Shown here: in pieces, positions 1 through 7,981 of the stretch | Layout of the letters: each line of letters starts with the position of its first letter | How positions within the stretch are numbered: the first letter of the stretch is position 1 | Assembly: GCA_944372665.1 (NCBI GenBank) | Contig: CALVZV010000008.1 | Coordinates: forward strand, 1-40,128 | From: an uncultured Clostridia bacterium | GTDB taxonomy: Bacteria; Bacillota; Clostridia; Christensenellales; DTU072 | Direction: 5' to 3' | DNA: 40,128 bases | Notes under the pieces: model-generated | The model's database searches: none | What the model was told of the DNA's origin: nothing | Seen by the model: the letters and a program-made list of their open reading frames with translations, nothing else | Position numbers and translations under genes: made by a program

Positions 1-82
1 AGCACAAATATGCAAAGAAGTATTCGCGCGAGTTATCCCGTCGGTAATTGAAAGCGACATACTCCGGTACGGCAGCCGATAA
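1..82 (+). CDS. C-terminal end of an unidentified protein (partial)
   Basis: The second forward frame is open from the left edge to a TAA at 80-82 and encodes 26 residues ending in a plausible amphipathic tail (KEVFARVIPSVIESDILRYG). The stop lies inside a GGCAGC/GCTGCC hairpin (71-91) followed by a short T-run at about 98-103, which would suit a gene end with a terminator. Only the last residues are in the window, so the family cannot be named. The other frames close sooner. This is an inference from frame openness and the following hairpin. Confidence 0.35.
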   Translation, partial: AQICKEVFARVIPSVIESDILRYGSR

Positions 83-103
83 GCAGCTGCCTTACAGGTT
101 TTT
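71..103 (+). terminator. Possible terminator at the end of the partial gene
   Basis: A 6-bp stem GGCAGC (71-76)/GCTGCC (86-91) with a 9-base loop is followed by TTACAGGTTTTT. The stem is short and the T-run is 7 bases away, so termination is only possible. The rest of 104-247 shows no gene; a TATAAT at 138-143 has no good -35 element at normal spacing. Confidence 0.3.
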
Positions 104-263
104 GGGTGGATAGAAGGTTGTTTTACCGATGGCGCGGTATAATACCGTAATGTTCTGATCGATTTTATCGGATAGAAAATTTTGTTAAACAATATGTCGG
201 CTTGCTGAATATTATCCGCCGCGAAAGACACAATAATTACATAACTTAAAGGAGGGACTTACC

Positions 264-416
264 ATGAACAGATGTATAGTCAAGACGGGTGAAAAACCCG
301 GAAGCGGCACTTACAGCTGCACCAAATGCCACACCAAAGTTTCTTTGGGTTCGGGCGACAAAATGCCCCCGTGCCCCAGCTGCTCGAACGACAGTTTCGA
401 GTGCATGGATAAGTAA
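264..416 (+). CDS. Small zinc-ribbon protein
   Basis: This 50-residue protein has two pairs of cysteines, CTKC near residue 19 and CPSC near residue 38, the spacing of a rubredoxin-like zinc ribbon that binds one structural zinc. A further Cys lies near each end. The start ATG is supported by a strong AAAGGAGGG site seven bases upstream. Small zinc-ribbon proteins of this type are widespread in anaerobic Clostridia and are mostly uncharacterised; roles in nucleic-acid or protein binding are usual guesses. It stands alone, with a strong terminator directly behind it. The gene is too short for many gene finders. No enzymatic motif is visible. Confidence 0.8.
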   Translation: MNRCIVKTGEKPGSGTYSCTKCHTKVSLGSGDKMPPCPSCSNDSFECMDK

Positions 417-425
417 GGAAACTTC

Positions 426-456
426 GATAAAGCGGCGCAAATTGCGCCGCTTTATC
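426..456 (+). terminator. Strong hairpin terminator after the zinc-ribbon gene
   Basis: A near-perfect inverted repeat, GATAAAGCGGCGC (426-438)/GCGCCGCTTTATC (444-456), lies ten bases after the zinc-ribbon stop. Its 3' arm contains TTTA but no long T-run follows, so it may act in both directions or as an RNA-end stabiliser. Confidence 0.6.
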
Positions 457-498
457 GTGTGCGAAATGTGTATATTTAATGATATATTTTATATGATA

Positions 499-528
499 TT
501 GACTTTTATACATATTAAAGTTTATAAT
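499..528 (+). promoter_or_regulatory. Promoter of the LRR lipoprotein gene
   Basis: TTGACT (499-504), an 18-base spacer and TATAAT (523-528) form a near-consensus sigma-A promoter, 31 bases ahead of the start at 560. Confidence 0.7.
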
Positions 529-559
529 TGTTTGAGTCGGATTGGGAAAAAGGAGCGAT

Positions 560-3532
560 ATGCGTCGCGCAGGATTAAAAATTTTATTCTCGGTATTGAT
601 TATATCGCTTGTTTTGGTCGCTGTAAGCTGCAGCGGAAACGAAGTAAGCGTCAAATTCGTTGTTGACAACCAGGTATATTATACCGCAACTACGACCAGC
701 GGCTCCTCATTGGGCAGCTTGCCCGCTTCGCCTACTATGTCGGGGAACCGTTTCGACGGATGGTATTTCGACGACGGCGTATGGACGCAGCCGTTTAACG
801 CTTCCACGAAAGTTATAGAAGATATCAGCGTTTACGCGCATTTCGTAACTGACACTTCGCCCGTAACCACTTGCAGGGTGATTTTCGATTCGCGCGGCGG
901 ATCGAATGTAAATAGCATTACGCTGACTAAAGGCAGCGCCCTGACTTTACCCGTTCCGCCGACAAAAACAGGATACGATTTTGCAGGCTGGTATTACGAC
1001 CTCAGCTTCGAAACCCAGTTTTTGAGCGGTACTGCCGTCGAAAACGATATTACGCTTTACGCCAAGTGGAACGAACTTGCGGGCGAAAACTTTTTCAAGG
1101 CCGAAAACGGAGTGCTGGTATCGTTGACGGACGAGGGCAAAAAGCTCCGGAGCGTTACTTTGCCTTTGACGCTGAACGGCAGACAGATCAATGCCGTCGG
1201 AGAGGGGCTTTTCTCGGGTCAGACCGAGTTGACGGAAGTGACCGTTCCGCAGGGATATACCGCCATCGGCGCCTCGGCTTTCAAAGGCTGCACCTCGTTG
1301 AAAAAGGTGAATTTCTGTAATTCGATCGAGTCTATCGGCGCTTCGGCGTTTGAAGACTGTATATCGTTATTGAACGTACAGTTGCCTTATTCGCTTGAAA
1401 AGGTAGCCCAAAACACATTTAAGAATTGCGAGAAGCTGGAATACGTTACCTGGAGCAACGTAAGCGAAATAGGCGACGGAGCTTTTTACGGGGTCAACGC
1501 GCTAAAGAGTATTTCCGTACCGCTAAGCGTTAAGCACATAGGCGCGGAGGCTTTTAAAAACGCGACTTCGGCAACGACGCTGATATTAAAAGAGGGACTG
1601 GAATCCGTAGGCGAATCGGCTTTTTATAATTGCAGAAAAGTTAAATCGGTCACCGTGCCCGACAGCGTCACGTCCATAGGCAAATCGGCTTTTTACAATA
1701 TATGGGCGGCGGTCTCGGTAACGGTCGGGTCGGGCATTACCGAAATTGCCGACAACGCGTTCAGAGAAGCCAGGGAATGCACCGAGCTGACAATAAAGGG
1801 CAACGTCGTGTCCGTGGGAGCATACGCTTTTTCCGGCATGAAAAAACTTACGACGCTTGTCATTCCGTCCTCAGTTACGTCCATAGGCAAGGGCGCTTTC
1901 AGAAATCTGCAGGCAGTCGAGAGCGTGGTATTGCCTTCGCAAGTTATCAGACTTGAGGACGAAGCATTTTATAATTGTTCCGAACTGCAAAGAATAAACC
2001 TGGAAAACGTGGAATACATCGGCGCATACGCTTTTTACGGCGCGGTGTCGCTTGCAGACTGCGATTTGTCGGAAAGGCTGACATATATCGGGACAAACGC
2101 ATTTGCGGGCTGCGTAAAACTCGAAGGCGAGCTGACGCTGCCCGACAGCGTGGAAACCATCGCCAAGCAGGCGTTTTCGGGATGCACCGGAATAACCGTT
2201 TTTAACGCACCGGCTTCGCTCAAACTCGTAGGCGACGGCGCGTTTCTGAACTGCAGCGCGCTTTCCGGGGTCAATTTGAACGGCGGTCTGGAGACCATAG
2301 GCGGCGGAGTGTTCTCGGGCTGCGTCAATTTAAAGAGCATATCCGTAGCGGAGGACGGCATATACCGTTCCGTCGACGGCGTGCTGTTTGCAGCCGAAGG
2401 CACCGTTTTGTCGGTTTATCCCGCCGCCAAAGAAGAAACGAGATACACTGTTCCGTCCGGGGTCGTAAGCTTGGGAAGCGGAGCGTTCTGCGGCAACGAT
2501 CATATAGAGGAAGTGAACTTGCCGGAGGGTCTGACGGCGATTAGTTCCGAGGCGTTCAAGGGCTGCGAAAATCTCGCTGCGGTGAAATTGCCCTCGACGC
2601 TTGTCGAAATCGGTTCGAGCGCGTTCTACGGTACGAATCTGATTGGAATCGATCTGCCTATGGGCGTCAGAAAAGTCGGAGACAACGCTTTTGCCGCCAC
2701 ATATTCGCTTGCCGAAGCCGTGATTCCCGCTTCCGTGCTCAATATGGGGGAAAGCATTTTTTATTATTCTTCGGCAGATTTAAAGATAACTCTCGACTTT
2801 AAGCCTTTGACCGCATGGAGTTCGCGCTGGTTGGATTCCGGCAGGATCGACGTCGTATATACCTACACGGAATCCGAGAAAACTTCCGACGGCGTTTACG
2901 AATATATCGTGAAAAACGGCATAGCCGCGCTTACCGGATATGTCGGAACTGACTTAGACGTGACGGTGCCGGAATCGATATCGGGGTACCCAGTAAAGGT
3001 GCTGGCAGGGACTTTTGAGAACAACGACTGCATAACGTCCGTCGTCGTTCCTTCGTCGGTGGAAATAATTACGGAAATGACTTTTGCAGGTACGGACGTT
3101 CTTGAAAAAATCATTCTGCCTTTTACCGGCGCATACAGACAGGCAGACGGTGCGGAGGCGCTTGCAGGTTATATCTTCCGTTACTCGGCTTCAAAAAAAG
3201 GCGGCTGGGCGGAGCAGACATACTCTTCGAGCGGATACATTTACGCTTTGATCCCCGAAACCCTGTCCGAAATCGAGATAACCGAGTCGGTAAAAGTCGC
3301 CTACGGCGCGTTTTCCGGCTTGAAAATGCTCGAGAAAGTGACTTTTAACGGGCTTCAGTCGCTGGGAGTCAGCGCTTTTTCGGGTTGTTCGTCGTTGAAA
3401 GAAATCGTTACAGGCATAAGTCTTGGCGAGTGGGAGGCGTTGTCCAAAGGAACGAACTGGAACAAGTCTTTGCCGTCCGACGTCAGGATAACCTGCTCGG
3501 ACAGCACTCAGGAGGGCGGTCAGGAAGAATGA
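560..3532 (+). CDS. Cell-surface lipoprotein with InlB-type repeats and a long BspA-like leucine-rich repeat
   Basis: This 990-residue protein starts at ATG 560, behind an AAAAGGAG site; an in-frame TTG at 542 would leave the binding site inside the gene. Residues 1-24 are a lipoprotein signal peptide (hydrophobic run, then AVSC with Cys24 as the lipidation site). Two Listeria-Bacteroides (InlB B) repeats follow at about 31-97 and 104-170, each with the FDGWY/FAGWY core. From about 190 to 985 runs a long array of BspA-type LRR_5 repeats with the pattern I(G/E)..AF..C..L..V.(L/V)P. No catalytic domain is visible. Such proteins are exposed surface adhesins or binding scaffolds. The stop overlaps the start of dtd (ATGA), an unusual pairing of a surface protein with a tRNA-proofreading enzyme. 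Confidence 0.85.
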   Translation: MRRAGLKILFSVLIISLVLVAVSCSGNEVSVKFVVDNQVYYTATTTSGSSLGSLPASPTMSGNRFDGWYFDDGVWTQPFNASTKVIEDISVYAHFVTDTSPVTTCRVIFDSRGGSNVNSITLTKGSALTLPVPPTKTGYDFAGWYYDLSFETQFLSGTAVENDITLYAKWNELAGENFFKAENGVLVSLTDEGKKLRSVTLPLTLNGRQINAVGEGLFSGQTELTEVTVPQGYTAIGASAFKGCTSLKKVNFCNSIESIGASAFEDCISLLNVQLPYSLEKVAQNTFKNCEKLEYVTWSNVSEIGDGAFYGVNALKSISVPLSVKHIGAEAFKNATSATTLILKEGLESVGESAFYNCRKVKSVTVPDSVTSIGKSAFYNIWAAVSVTVGSGITEIADNAFREARECTELTIKGNVVSVGAYAFSGMKKLTTLVIPSSVTSIGKGAFRNLQAVESVVLPSQVIRLEDEAFYNCSELQRINLENVEYIGAYAFYGAVSLADCDLSERLTYIGTNAFAGCVKLEGELTLPDSVETIAKQAFSGCTGITVFNAPASLKLVGDGAFLNCSALSGVNLNGGLETIGGGVFSGCVNLKSISVAEDGIYRSVDGVLFAAEGTVLSVYPAAKEETRYTVPSGVVSLGSGAFCGNDHIEEVNLPEGLTAISSEAFKGCENLAAVKLPSTLVEIGSSAFYGTNLIGIDLPMGVRKVGDNAFAATYSLAEAVIPASVLNMGESIFYYSSADLKITLDFKPLTAWSSRWLDSGRIDVVYTYTESEKTSDGVYEYIVKNGIAALTGYVGTDLDVTVPESISGYPVKVLAGTFENNDCITSVVVPSSVEIITEMTFAGTDVLEKIILPFTGAYRQADGAEALAGYIFRYSASKKGGWAEQTYSSSGYIYALIPETLSEIEITESVKVAYGAFSGLKMLEKVTFNGLQSLGVSAFSGCSSLKEIVTGISLGEWEALSKGTNWNKSLPSDVRITCSDSTQEGGQEE

Positions 3533-3966
3533 AAGCTGTAATACAGAGAGTAGAATCCGCCGTTCTCAGCGTCGGCGGCAAGAATATATCCGAAATCGGT
3601 TCCGGACTGGTAGTATATTTAGGAGTTGCGAAAGGCGACGACGAGGTCAAGGTCGAAAAGAGCGTTAAAAAGATCGTCAATATGCGTATATTCGAGGACG
3701 CTGCCGGCAAACTGAATCTTTCCGTTATCGATATAAAGGGCGAAATTCTGTTGGTATCGCAGTTTACGCTGCTTGCCGACTGTTCGCGCGGCAACCGTCC
3801 CGATTTTTTCGGTGCGGAAGCGCCGGAGCGCGCAAAAGCGCTTTACGAATATGCCGGGAGTAAAATAGGCGAATACGGCGTTAGTGTAGCTTACGGAGTG
3901 TTCGGCGCGGATATGCGTATAGAGCAGATAAATTCCGGACCTGTAACGATAGAATGGGAGTGTTAA
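3529..3966 (+). CDS. dtd: D-aminoacyl-tRNA deacylase
   Basis: The 145-residue product hydrolyses D-aminoacyl-tRNAs, and also mischarged Gly-tRNA(Ala), in the cytoplasm, recycling tRNA and keeping D-amino acids out of proteins. The family's two active-site signatures are both present: LVSQFTLLADCSRGNRPDF near residues 75-93 and the cross-subunit Gly-Pro motif NSGPVTIEWE at the C-terminus. Length matches the family. The start overlaps the lipoprotein stop by four bases (ATGA), so translation is probably coupled. It usually sits beside relA/spoT-like genes in Bacillota, so this neighbour is unusual. A convergent terminator follows directly. Confidence 0.95.
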   Translation: MKAVIQRVESAVLSVGGKNISEIGSGLVVYLGVAKGDDEVKVEKSVKKIVNMRIFEDAAGKLNLSVIDIKGEILLVSQFTLLADCSRGNRPDFFGAEAPERAKALYEYAGSKIGEYGVSVAYGVFGADMRIEQINSGPVTIEWEC

Positions 3967-3994
3967 AAAAGGCCTGCGACCGCAAGCCTTTTTT
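3965..3994. terminator. Bidirectional terminator between dtd and dapB
   Basis: AAAAAAGGC (3965-3973) pairs with GCCTTTTTT (3986-3994), with an inner TGC/GCA pairing. The A-run and T-run at the two ends serve the convergent dtd (plus) and dapB (minus) genes. Confidence 0.85.
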
Positions 3995-4008
3995 ATTATC
4001 GACTGAAA

Positions 4009-4755
4009 TTATTTGAGAACGTCGCTCATGGAATACAGCCCGGCAGGGGAGTTTATCAGGAAAGACGCGGCTCTGAGCGCGCCCTCCGAAAACACCGCCT
4101 TGCTTTCGGCTTCGTGTTTTAAGGTGACGATCTCGTTGTTCATGACGAACATCACCTCGTGCTTGCCGACGATAGTTCCGCCGCGCACGGCGTGAACGCC
4201 GATCTCCTCGGGTTTACGTTTTCCGACCATTCCTTCTCTGCCGTAAACGGGGGTCAGTTCTGGACGTACCTGTTTTGCCGCGTTCAGAAGCATTTTAGCG
4301 GTGCCCGAAGGTGCGTCGGCTTTGTTGTGGTGGTGCTGTTCGATTATTTCGATATCGGCGCCTGTCAGCGCTTTCGCCGCTTCTTTTACCAGGCTCACCA
4401 GCGTATTTACGCCTACGGACATGTTCCCGCTCATCAACAGTGGAACTGACGAGGCGGCTTCGTTTACGGCTTTTAAATCGTCCGAATCGTATCCGGTGGT
4501 GCACAGCACGGCGGGAACGCCTTTTTTTACGGCATAACCGAGAATGCCTTTCAGCGCGGCTTTCACGGAAAAGTCGATTATGCAATCCGCGTCTTCGGTT
4601 ACTTTATCGAAAGAATCGTATACGGGAAAGTCGAAACGGGAAGGATCGGCAAATTTGTCGACTCCCGCAACGATAACGTGCTCGGGGTGATTTTTTACGG
4701 TTGAAGCAGTAGTCAGACCCATGGCGCCGCCCGCGCCGCTGAGAATAATACGCAT
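4009..4755 (-). CDS. dapB: 4-hydroxy-tetrahydrodipicolinate reductase
   Basis: This 248-residue enzyme reduces hydroxytetrahydrodipicolinate to tetrahydrodipicolinate with NAD(P)H, the second dedicated step of diaminopimelate and lysine synthesis. The N-terminal Rossmann fold begins with GAGGAMG; many relatives have K or R where the last Ala stands, a minor cofactor-site variation. The catalytic signature EQHHHNKADAPSGTA is complete, with the His pair and the substrate-binding Lys. It is the last gene of asd-dapA-dapB, only one base after dapA, with GGAGG upstream of its start. Diaminopimelate is needed for peptidoglycan crosslinks as well as lysine. Confidence 0.95.
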   Translation of the reverse strand: MRIILSGAGGAMGLTTASTVKNHPEHVIVAGVDKFADPSRFDFPVYDSFDKVTEDADCIIDFSVKAALKGILGYAVKKGVPAVLCTTGYDSDDLKAVNEAASSVPLLMSGNMSVGVNTLVSLVKEAAKALTGADIEIIEQHHHNKADAPSGTAKMLLNAAKQVRPELTPVYGREGMVGKRKPEEIGVHAVRGGTIVGKHEVMFVMNNEIVTLKHEAESKAVFSEGALRAASFLINSPAGLYSMSDVLK

Positions 4756-4756
4756 T

Positions 4757-5641
4757 TTATGCCTCCGTGGCGATGCCGAAATCGTTTAGCGCCTTGCGCA
4801 TCTGGTCGACCTTTTCGGAACGCGTCAGCGGCAGTCTCATATAGTCGTCGGGTATCACGCCCATGAGTTTCAAAGCACATTTCACGGGTATCGGGTTGAC
4901 TTCGGCAAACAACGCGTCCACAAGAGGATTGACCTTGTGCTGCATGTTGAGCGAAGTTTCCGTATCGCCCTCGAAATATTTATAAACCATATCGTGCATA
5001 TACTGCGGACATACGTTGGAAGCCACCGAAATAACGCCGATCGCGCCGAGAGCAAGCAGGGGATAAACCAGTCCGTCGTCGCCCGAATAAATATCGAGCT
5101 TTCCGCGTACCAGCCGCGAAAGCTCCATGAACTGATGAAGATTGCCGCTGGCTTCCTTAATTGCCTGAATGCCGCGGTAGCCGGACAGCTTAAGGCAGGT
5201 TTCGGGAGCGATGTTCACTCCCGTTCTGCCGGGTACGTTATACATAATGACCGGCAGATCGACTGCGTCGGCTATGGCTTTGTAGTGCGCGATAAGACCG
5301 GTCTGCGTGCATTTGTTGTAATAGGGCGTGACGGTCAGTATGCCGTCTGCGCCCAGCTGTTCGTTTTCTTTGGCGTATTCGATGGCGGTATATGTGTTGT
5401 TGCTGCCCGCGCCCAAGATGACGGGAACGCGTTTAGCAACGTGTTCGATGACGGCGCCCGCTACCGCGGTGCGTTCGAAATGCGTCATTGTGGTGGGTTC
5501 GCCCGTCGTGCCGTTGATGATCAACGCGTCGATATGTCCCTCCAACTGCTTGTCCACAAGCGTTTCTAAAGACTTGAAATCGACCTTATCGTCGATAAAC
5601 GGCGTGACCAAAGCCGTTGCCGCTCCTTTGAAAATTGACAT
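4757..5641 (-). CDS. dapA: 4-hydroxy-tetrahydrodipicolinate synthase
   Basis: The 294-residue TIM-barrel aldolase condenses pyruvate with aspartate semialdehyde, the branch point to lysine and diaminopimelate. Motifs seen are NGTTGEP around residues 43-49, YNVPGRT with Tyr134 and Arg139, and the Schiff-base lysine Lys162 in IKEASGN. Length is normal for the family. The start is backed by an AAGGAGG site in the ten-base gap behind asd. It belongs to the cytoplasmic asd-dapA-dapB operon on the minus strand. No lysine riboswitch is seen in front of the operon, so feedback is more likely on the enzyme or by another factor. Confidence 0.96.
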   Translation of the reverse strand: MSIFKGAATALVTPFIDDKVDFKSLETLVDKQLEGHIDALIINGTTGEPTTMTHFERTAVAGAVIEHVAKRVPVILGAGSNNTYTAIEYAKENEQLGADGILTVTPYYNKCTQTGLIAHYKAIADAVDLPVIMYNVPGRTGVNIAPETCLKLSGYRGIQAIKEASGNLHQFMELSRLVRGKLDIYSGDDGLVYPLLALGAIGVISVASNVCPQYMHDMVYKYFEGDTETSLNMQHKVNPLVDALFAEVNPIPVKCALKLMGVIPDDYMRLPLTRSEKVDQMRKALNDFGIATEA

Positions 5642-5651
5642 AGCTGCCTCC

Positions 5652-6644
5652 TTATTTTACGGCGTCGCGCGCGATAAGATATTCGGCGATCTGGACCGCG
5701 TTCGTTGCCGCGCCTTTACGTATATTGTCGGCGACAACCCAAAGATTGCAGCCGTACTGAACGGAGTCGTCCAGTCTGATCCTGCCTACATAGACCTCGT
5801 CAGTGTCCTCGGCATAGATAGGCATGGGGTATTTGAGGTTGGCGGGATCGTCGACTATGACCACGTTGGGCATGGAGGCGAGAGCTTCCTTGATGCCTTC
5901 CACGGTGCAGGGCTTTTCGAATTCGACGTTGATGGATTCGCTGTGTCCGTGGAATACGGGTACTCTGACGGTCGTTGCGGTAACACGCAGATCGGGTTTT
6001 TTGAGGATCTTGCGCGTTTCCTTGATCATCTTTTCCTCTTCCTTGGTGTACCCGTTGGGCAGGAATACGTCGATGTGCGGCAGCACGTTGCCTTTTATGG
6101 GATAGGGGAACTTGGTGGTAGTGCCGTCTTTAAGATCGTTGTAGCCGGCAACGCCCGCACCGGAAACCGCCTGATAGGTGGAATACACGACGCGCTTTAT
6201 CGAGAAAGCGTCGTCAAGCGGCTTCAAAGCGACCACCGCCTGGATGGTGGAGCAGTTGGGGTTGGCGATTATGCCGTGATTGTTCAGGGCTTCCTCGCCG
6301 TTGACTTCGGGCACGACAAGCGGAACGTCGTCGTACATACGCCACTGGCTGGAGTTGTCTATGACCACGGCGCCCAGTTCGGCAAACTGCGGAGCAAATT
6401 CCTTGGAAACGGAGCCGCCGGCGGAGAACAGGGCGATTTCTATACCTTTGCCTTTTATGTTTTCGGAGTTAAGCTCTATTACGGTGTGTTTTTTGCCCAT
6501 AAAATCGATTTCTTTGCCTGCCGATTTTTTGGAAGCGAACAGATAGTATTCGGATACGAGGAGCTTGCGCTCTTCCAACACCTTCAAAAACTTGGAACCG
6601 ACCATTCCGGTCGCGCCGACAACTGCCATTACGTACTTTTTCAT
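5652..6644 (-). CDS. asd: Aspartate-semialdehyde dehydrogenase
   Basis: This 330-residue enzyme makes aspartate semialdehyde from aspartyl phosphate with NADPH, feeding lysine/diaminopimelate, threonine and methionine pathways. The N-terminal dinucleotide fold has GATGMVG (residues 10-16). The catalytic cysteine is Cys131 in NPNCSTIQ, and the dimerisation/catalytic half carries VFHGHSES with the conserved His residues. It is the first gene of the minus-strand operon with dapA and dapB, transcribed from a clear promoter about 45 bases upstream. An AAAGAGGT site precedes the ATG. The aspartokinase that must precede it in the pathway is not in this window. Confidence 0.96.
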   Translation of the reverse strand: MKKYVMAVVGATGMVGSKFLKVLEERKLLVSEYYLFASKKSAGKEIDFMGKKHTVIELNSENIKGKGIEIALFSAGGSVSKEFAPQFAELGAVVIDNSSQWRMYDDVPLVVPEVNGEEALNNHGIIANPNCSTIQAVVALKPLDDAFSIKRVVYSTYQAVSGAGVAGYNDLKDGTTTKFPYPIKGNVLPHIDVFLPNGYTKEEEKMIKETRKILKKPDLRVTATTVRVPVFHGHSESINVEFEKPCTVEGIKEALASMPNVVIVDDPANLKYPMPIYAEDTDEVYVGRIRLDDSVQYGCNLWVVADNIRKGAATNAVQIAEYLIARDAVK

Positions 6645-6688
6645 TTTGTTATACCTCTTTGAGCATAGATATGCTTACTTTATAGAAA

Positions 6689-6717
6689 ACTATAGCAATA
6701 TTTCAGCCTAAAGTCAA
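6689..6717 (-). promoter_or_regulatory. Promoter of asd-dapA-dapB
   Basis: On the minus strand TTGACT (6717-6712), 17 bases and TATAGT (6694-6689). The predicted transcript leader is only about 40 bases, too short for a lysine riboswitch. Between this promoter and the divergent one at 6821 lies an inverted repeat CGGAT-ACA-ATCCG (6756-6768), a possible operator or simple hairpin. Confidence 0.75.
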
Positions 6718-6820
6718 TAATATTATATTATTTAAAATTTTATAAGTGTACGCGTCGGATACAATCCGGCAATGCCGCGTGCCCGGAAAGCATAAATTGA
6801 GCCAAAATCCGAATATATAA

Positions 6821-6850
6821 TTGCAATACGTGGCGCGCTTATAGTATAAT
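6821..6850 (+). promoter_or_regulatory. Promoter of the membrane protein-hslO operon
   Basis: TTGCAA (6821-6826), an 18-base spacer and a perfect TATAAT (6845-6850), followed by an AGAGGAAAG binding site and the ATG at 6881. Confidence 0.75.
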
Positions 6851-6880
6851 CATCTAAACGAAATATTCAGAGGAAAGTTC

Positions 6881-7981
6881 ATGGCAACCAGATCCAACCC
6901 CAAACAGGAAAGCAAAGGCAGTCAGTTCAAACTGAAATTGCTGAGCGCTCTGGCGATAGCGCAGGAAGCCCGCAACGAAGAAAAGAAGGCGCCTTATCCC
7001 GCAGGTCGTTTCAAAAGATTTTTCGACACCTACAAAGCCAACAGCCCTCATTTCATGACGGCTAACGCGCTGACGTTGATTTTTGCGTTGCCCATACTGG
7101 CTATAATTATCGTCATATCCGCAATAGGCGTCGAAAATCTCGCGTACATGCTTGCCGGAGTGACCGACAGACCTTACCTTATGGGCAATATGGGTATCGG
7201 ACTATCGTCGGGTATGTCTTTGAACGAGGCGCGTCTGTATCTTCTGGACGTCTACAGACTCATGTTCCTAGGCATAGGAATAGGGATAGCGGTGCTTTCT
7301 TTCGGCGCTGCCGGTCACGTTTATATCTCCACCAAACTTATTTGGGGCGAAAGCTTCGTCACGAAAAAGGATAAAAAGACGGGCGCCGACGTACCCAGGA
7401 TAGCGACCGAGTTTTTCCGCGGCGTCAAAACGTACTGGCGCGAAATGCTTATAGTTTTTTCGGCATACGGAGTGTTTTTCGCCGGCGGTACCAATCTGAT
7501 CTTAGAGTTCGTTCACGGCGTATGGTCGGGCGGCGCCAACGTGGGACAGTGGTTCGCTCTGTTTATCGGCAGTATCATTCTGCTTGCGACGACCCCCATA
7601 TTCTTTAACCTCGTTCCACAGGTCGTTTCCTATCACAAGACGCTGACGCTCGCCGAAAAAATCAAGAACGCGTGCATATATTCGCTGGCTTTTGCCATAC
7701 CTACATATATAATGATAATCCTGGCGTTCGGACCGTTTGCTTTGCTTGCGATAGACACGCCGCTGGTCACGATTATTATCGGCATGCTGCTGATAGTGTT
7801 CGGACTGACCTACGTTTTCCTTATCATGGTCAACTACGGCGATCATAACTCCGAAAACGTCGCTCAGATGCTGTACGAGCATCTGAAGACCGATATGAGC
7901 CGTCAGACGCGCAAGGACAAGAAAAAAACCGAAGTCAAACAGACCTCGGGTCCGGTCAAGTATAAAAAGAAGAAAAAATAA
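6881..7981 (+). CDS. Multi-spanning membrane protein, possibly DUF624 (YesL)-like
   Basis: The 366-residue protein has a charged cytoplasmic N-terminus of about 55 residues, then about six hydrophobic segments, at roughly 63-85, 132-155, 190-210, 220-240, 265-290 and 292-315. The tail is very basic, ending in KKKKK. The pattern at the first membrane segment (FFDTYKANSPHFMTANALTLIFALPI) recalls the opening of DUF624/YesL proteins, but the match is loose and no function is assigned. It is the first gene of an operon: its stop overlaps the hslO start by one base (TAATG). It may be an envelope protein of unknown role; no transporter signature or catalytic motif is visible. Confidence 0.7.
   Translation: MATRSNPKQESKGSQFKLKLLSALAIAQEARNEEKKAPYPAGRFKRFFDTYKANSPHFMTANALTLIFALPILAIIIVISAIGVENLAYMLAGVTDRPYLMGNMGIGLSSGMSLNEARLYLLDVYRLMFLGIGIGIAVLSFGAAGHVYISTKLIWGESFVTKKDKKTGADVPRIATEFFRGVKTYWREMLIVFSAYGVFFAGGTNLILEFVHGVWSGGANVGQWFALFIGSIILLATTPIFFNLVPQVVSYHKTLTLAEKIKNACIYSLAFAIPTYIMIILAFGPFALLAIDTPLVTIIIGMLLIVFGLTYVFLIMVNYGDHNSENVAQMLYEHLKTDMSRQTRKDKKKTEVKQTSGPVKYKKKKK

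Noticed and set aside
1..263. 6S RNA or other structured RNA upstream of the zinc-ribbon gene
   Set aside because: No long near-complementary duplex with a central bubble could be drawn; a gene end with a small hairpin explains the first part better.
1100..3500. Repeated DNA resembling tandem repeats
   Set aside because: The periodicity reflects protein-level LRR_5 repeats with diverged codons, not a DNA repeat or CRISPR array; no CRISPR, transposase or integrase was seen anywhere in the window.
5328..6662. Plus-strand open frame of 444 codons
   Set aside because: It lies antisense to dapA and asd, both of which have full catalytic motifs; codon bias of the real strand leaves the opposite frame open.
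6645..6760. Lysine riboswitch before asd-dapA-dapB
   Set aside because: The promoter leaves a leader of only about 40 bases, far shorter than a lysine aptamer.
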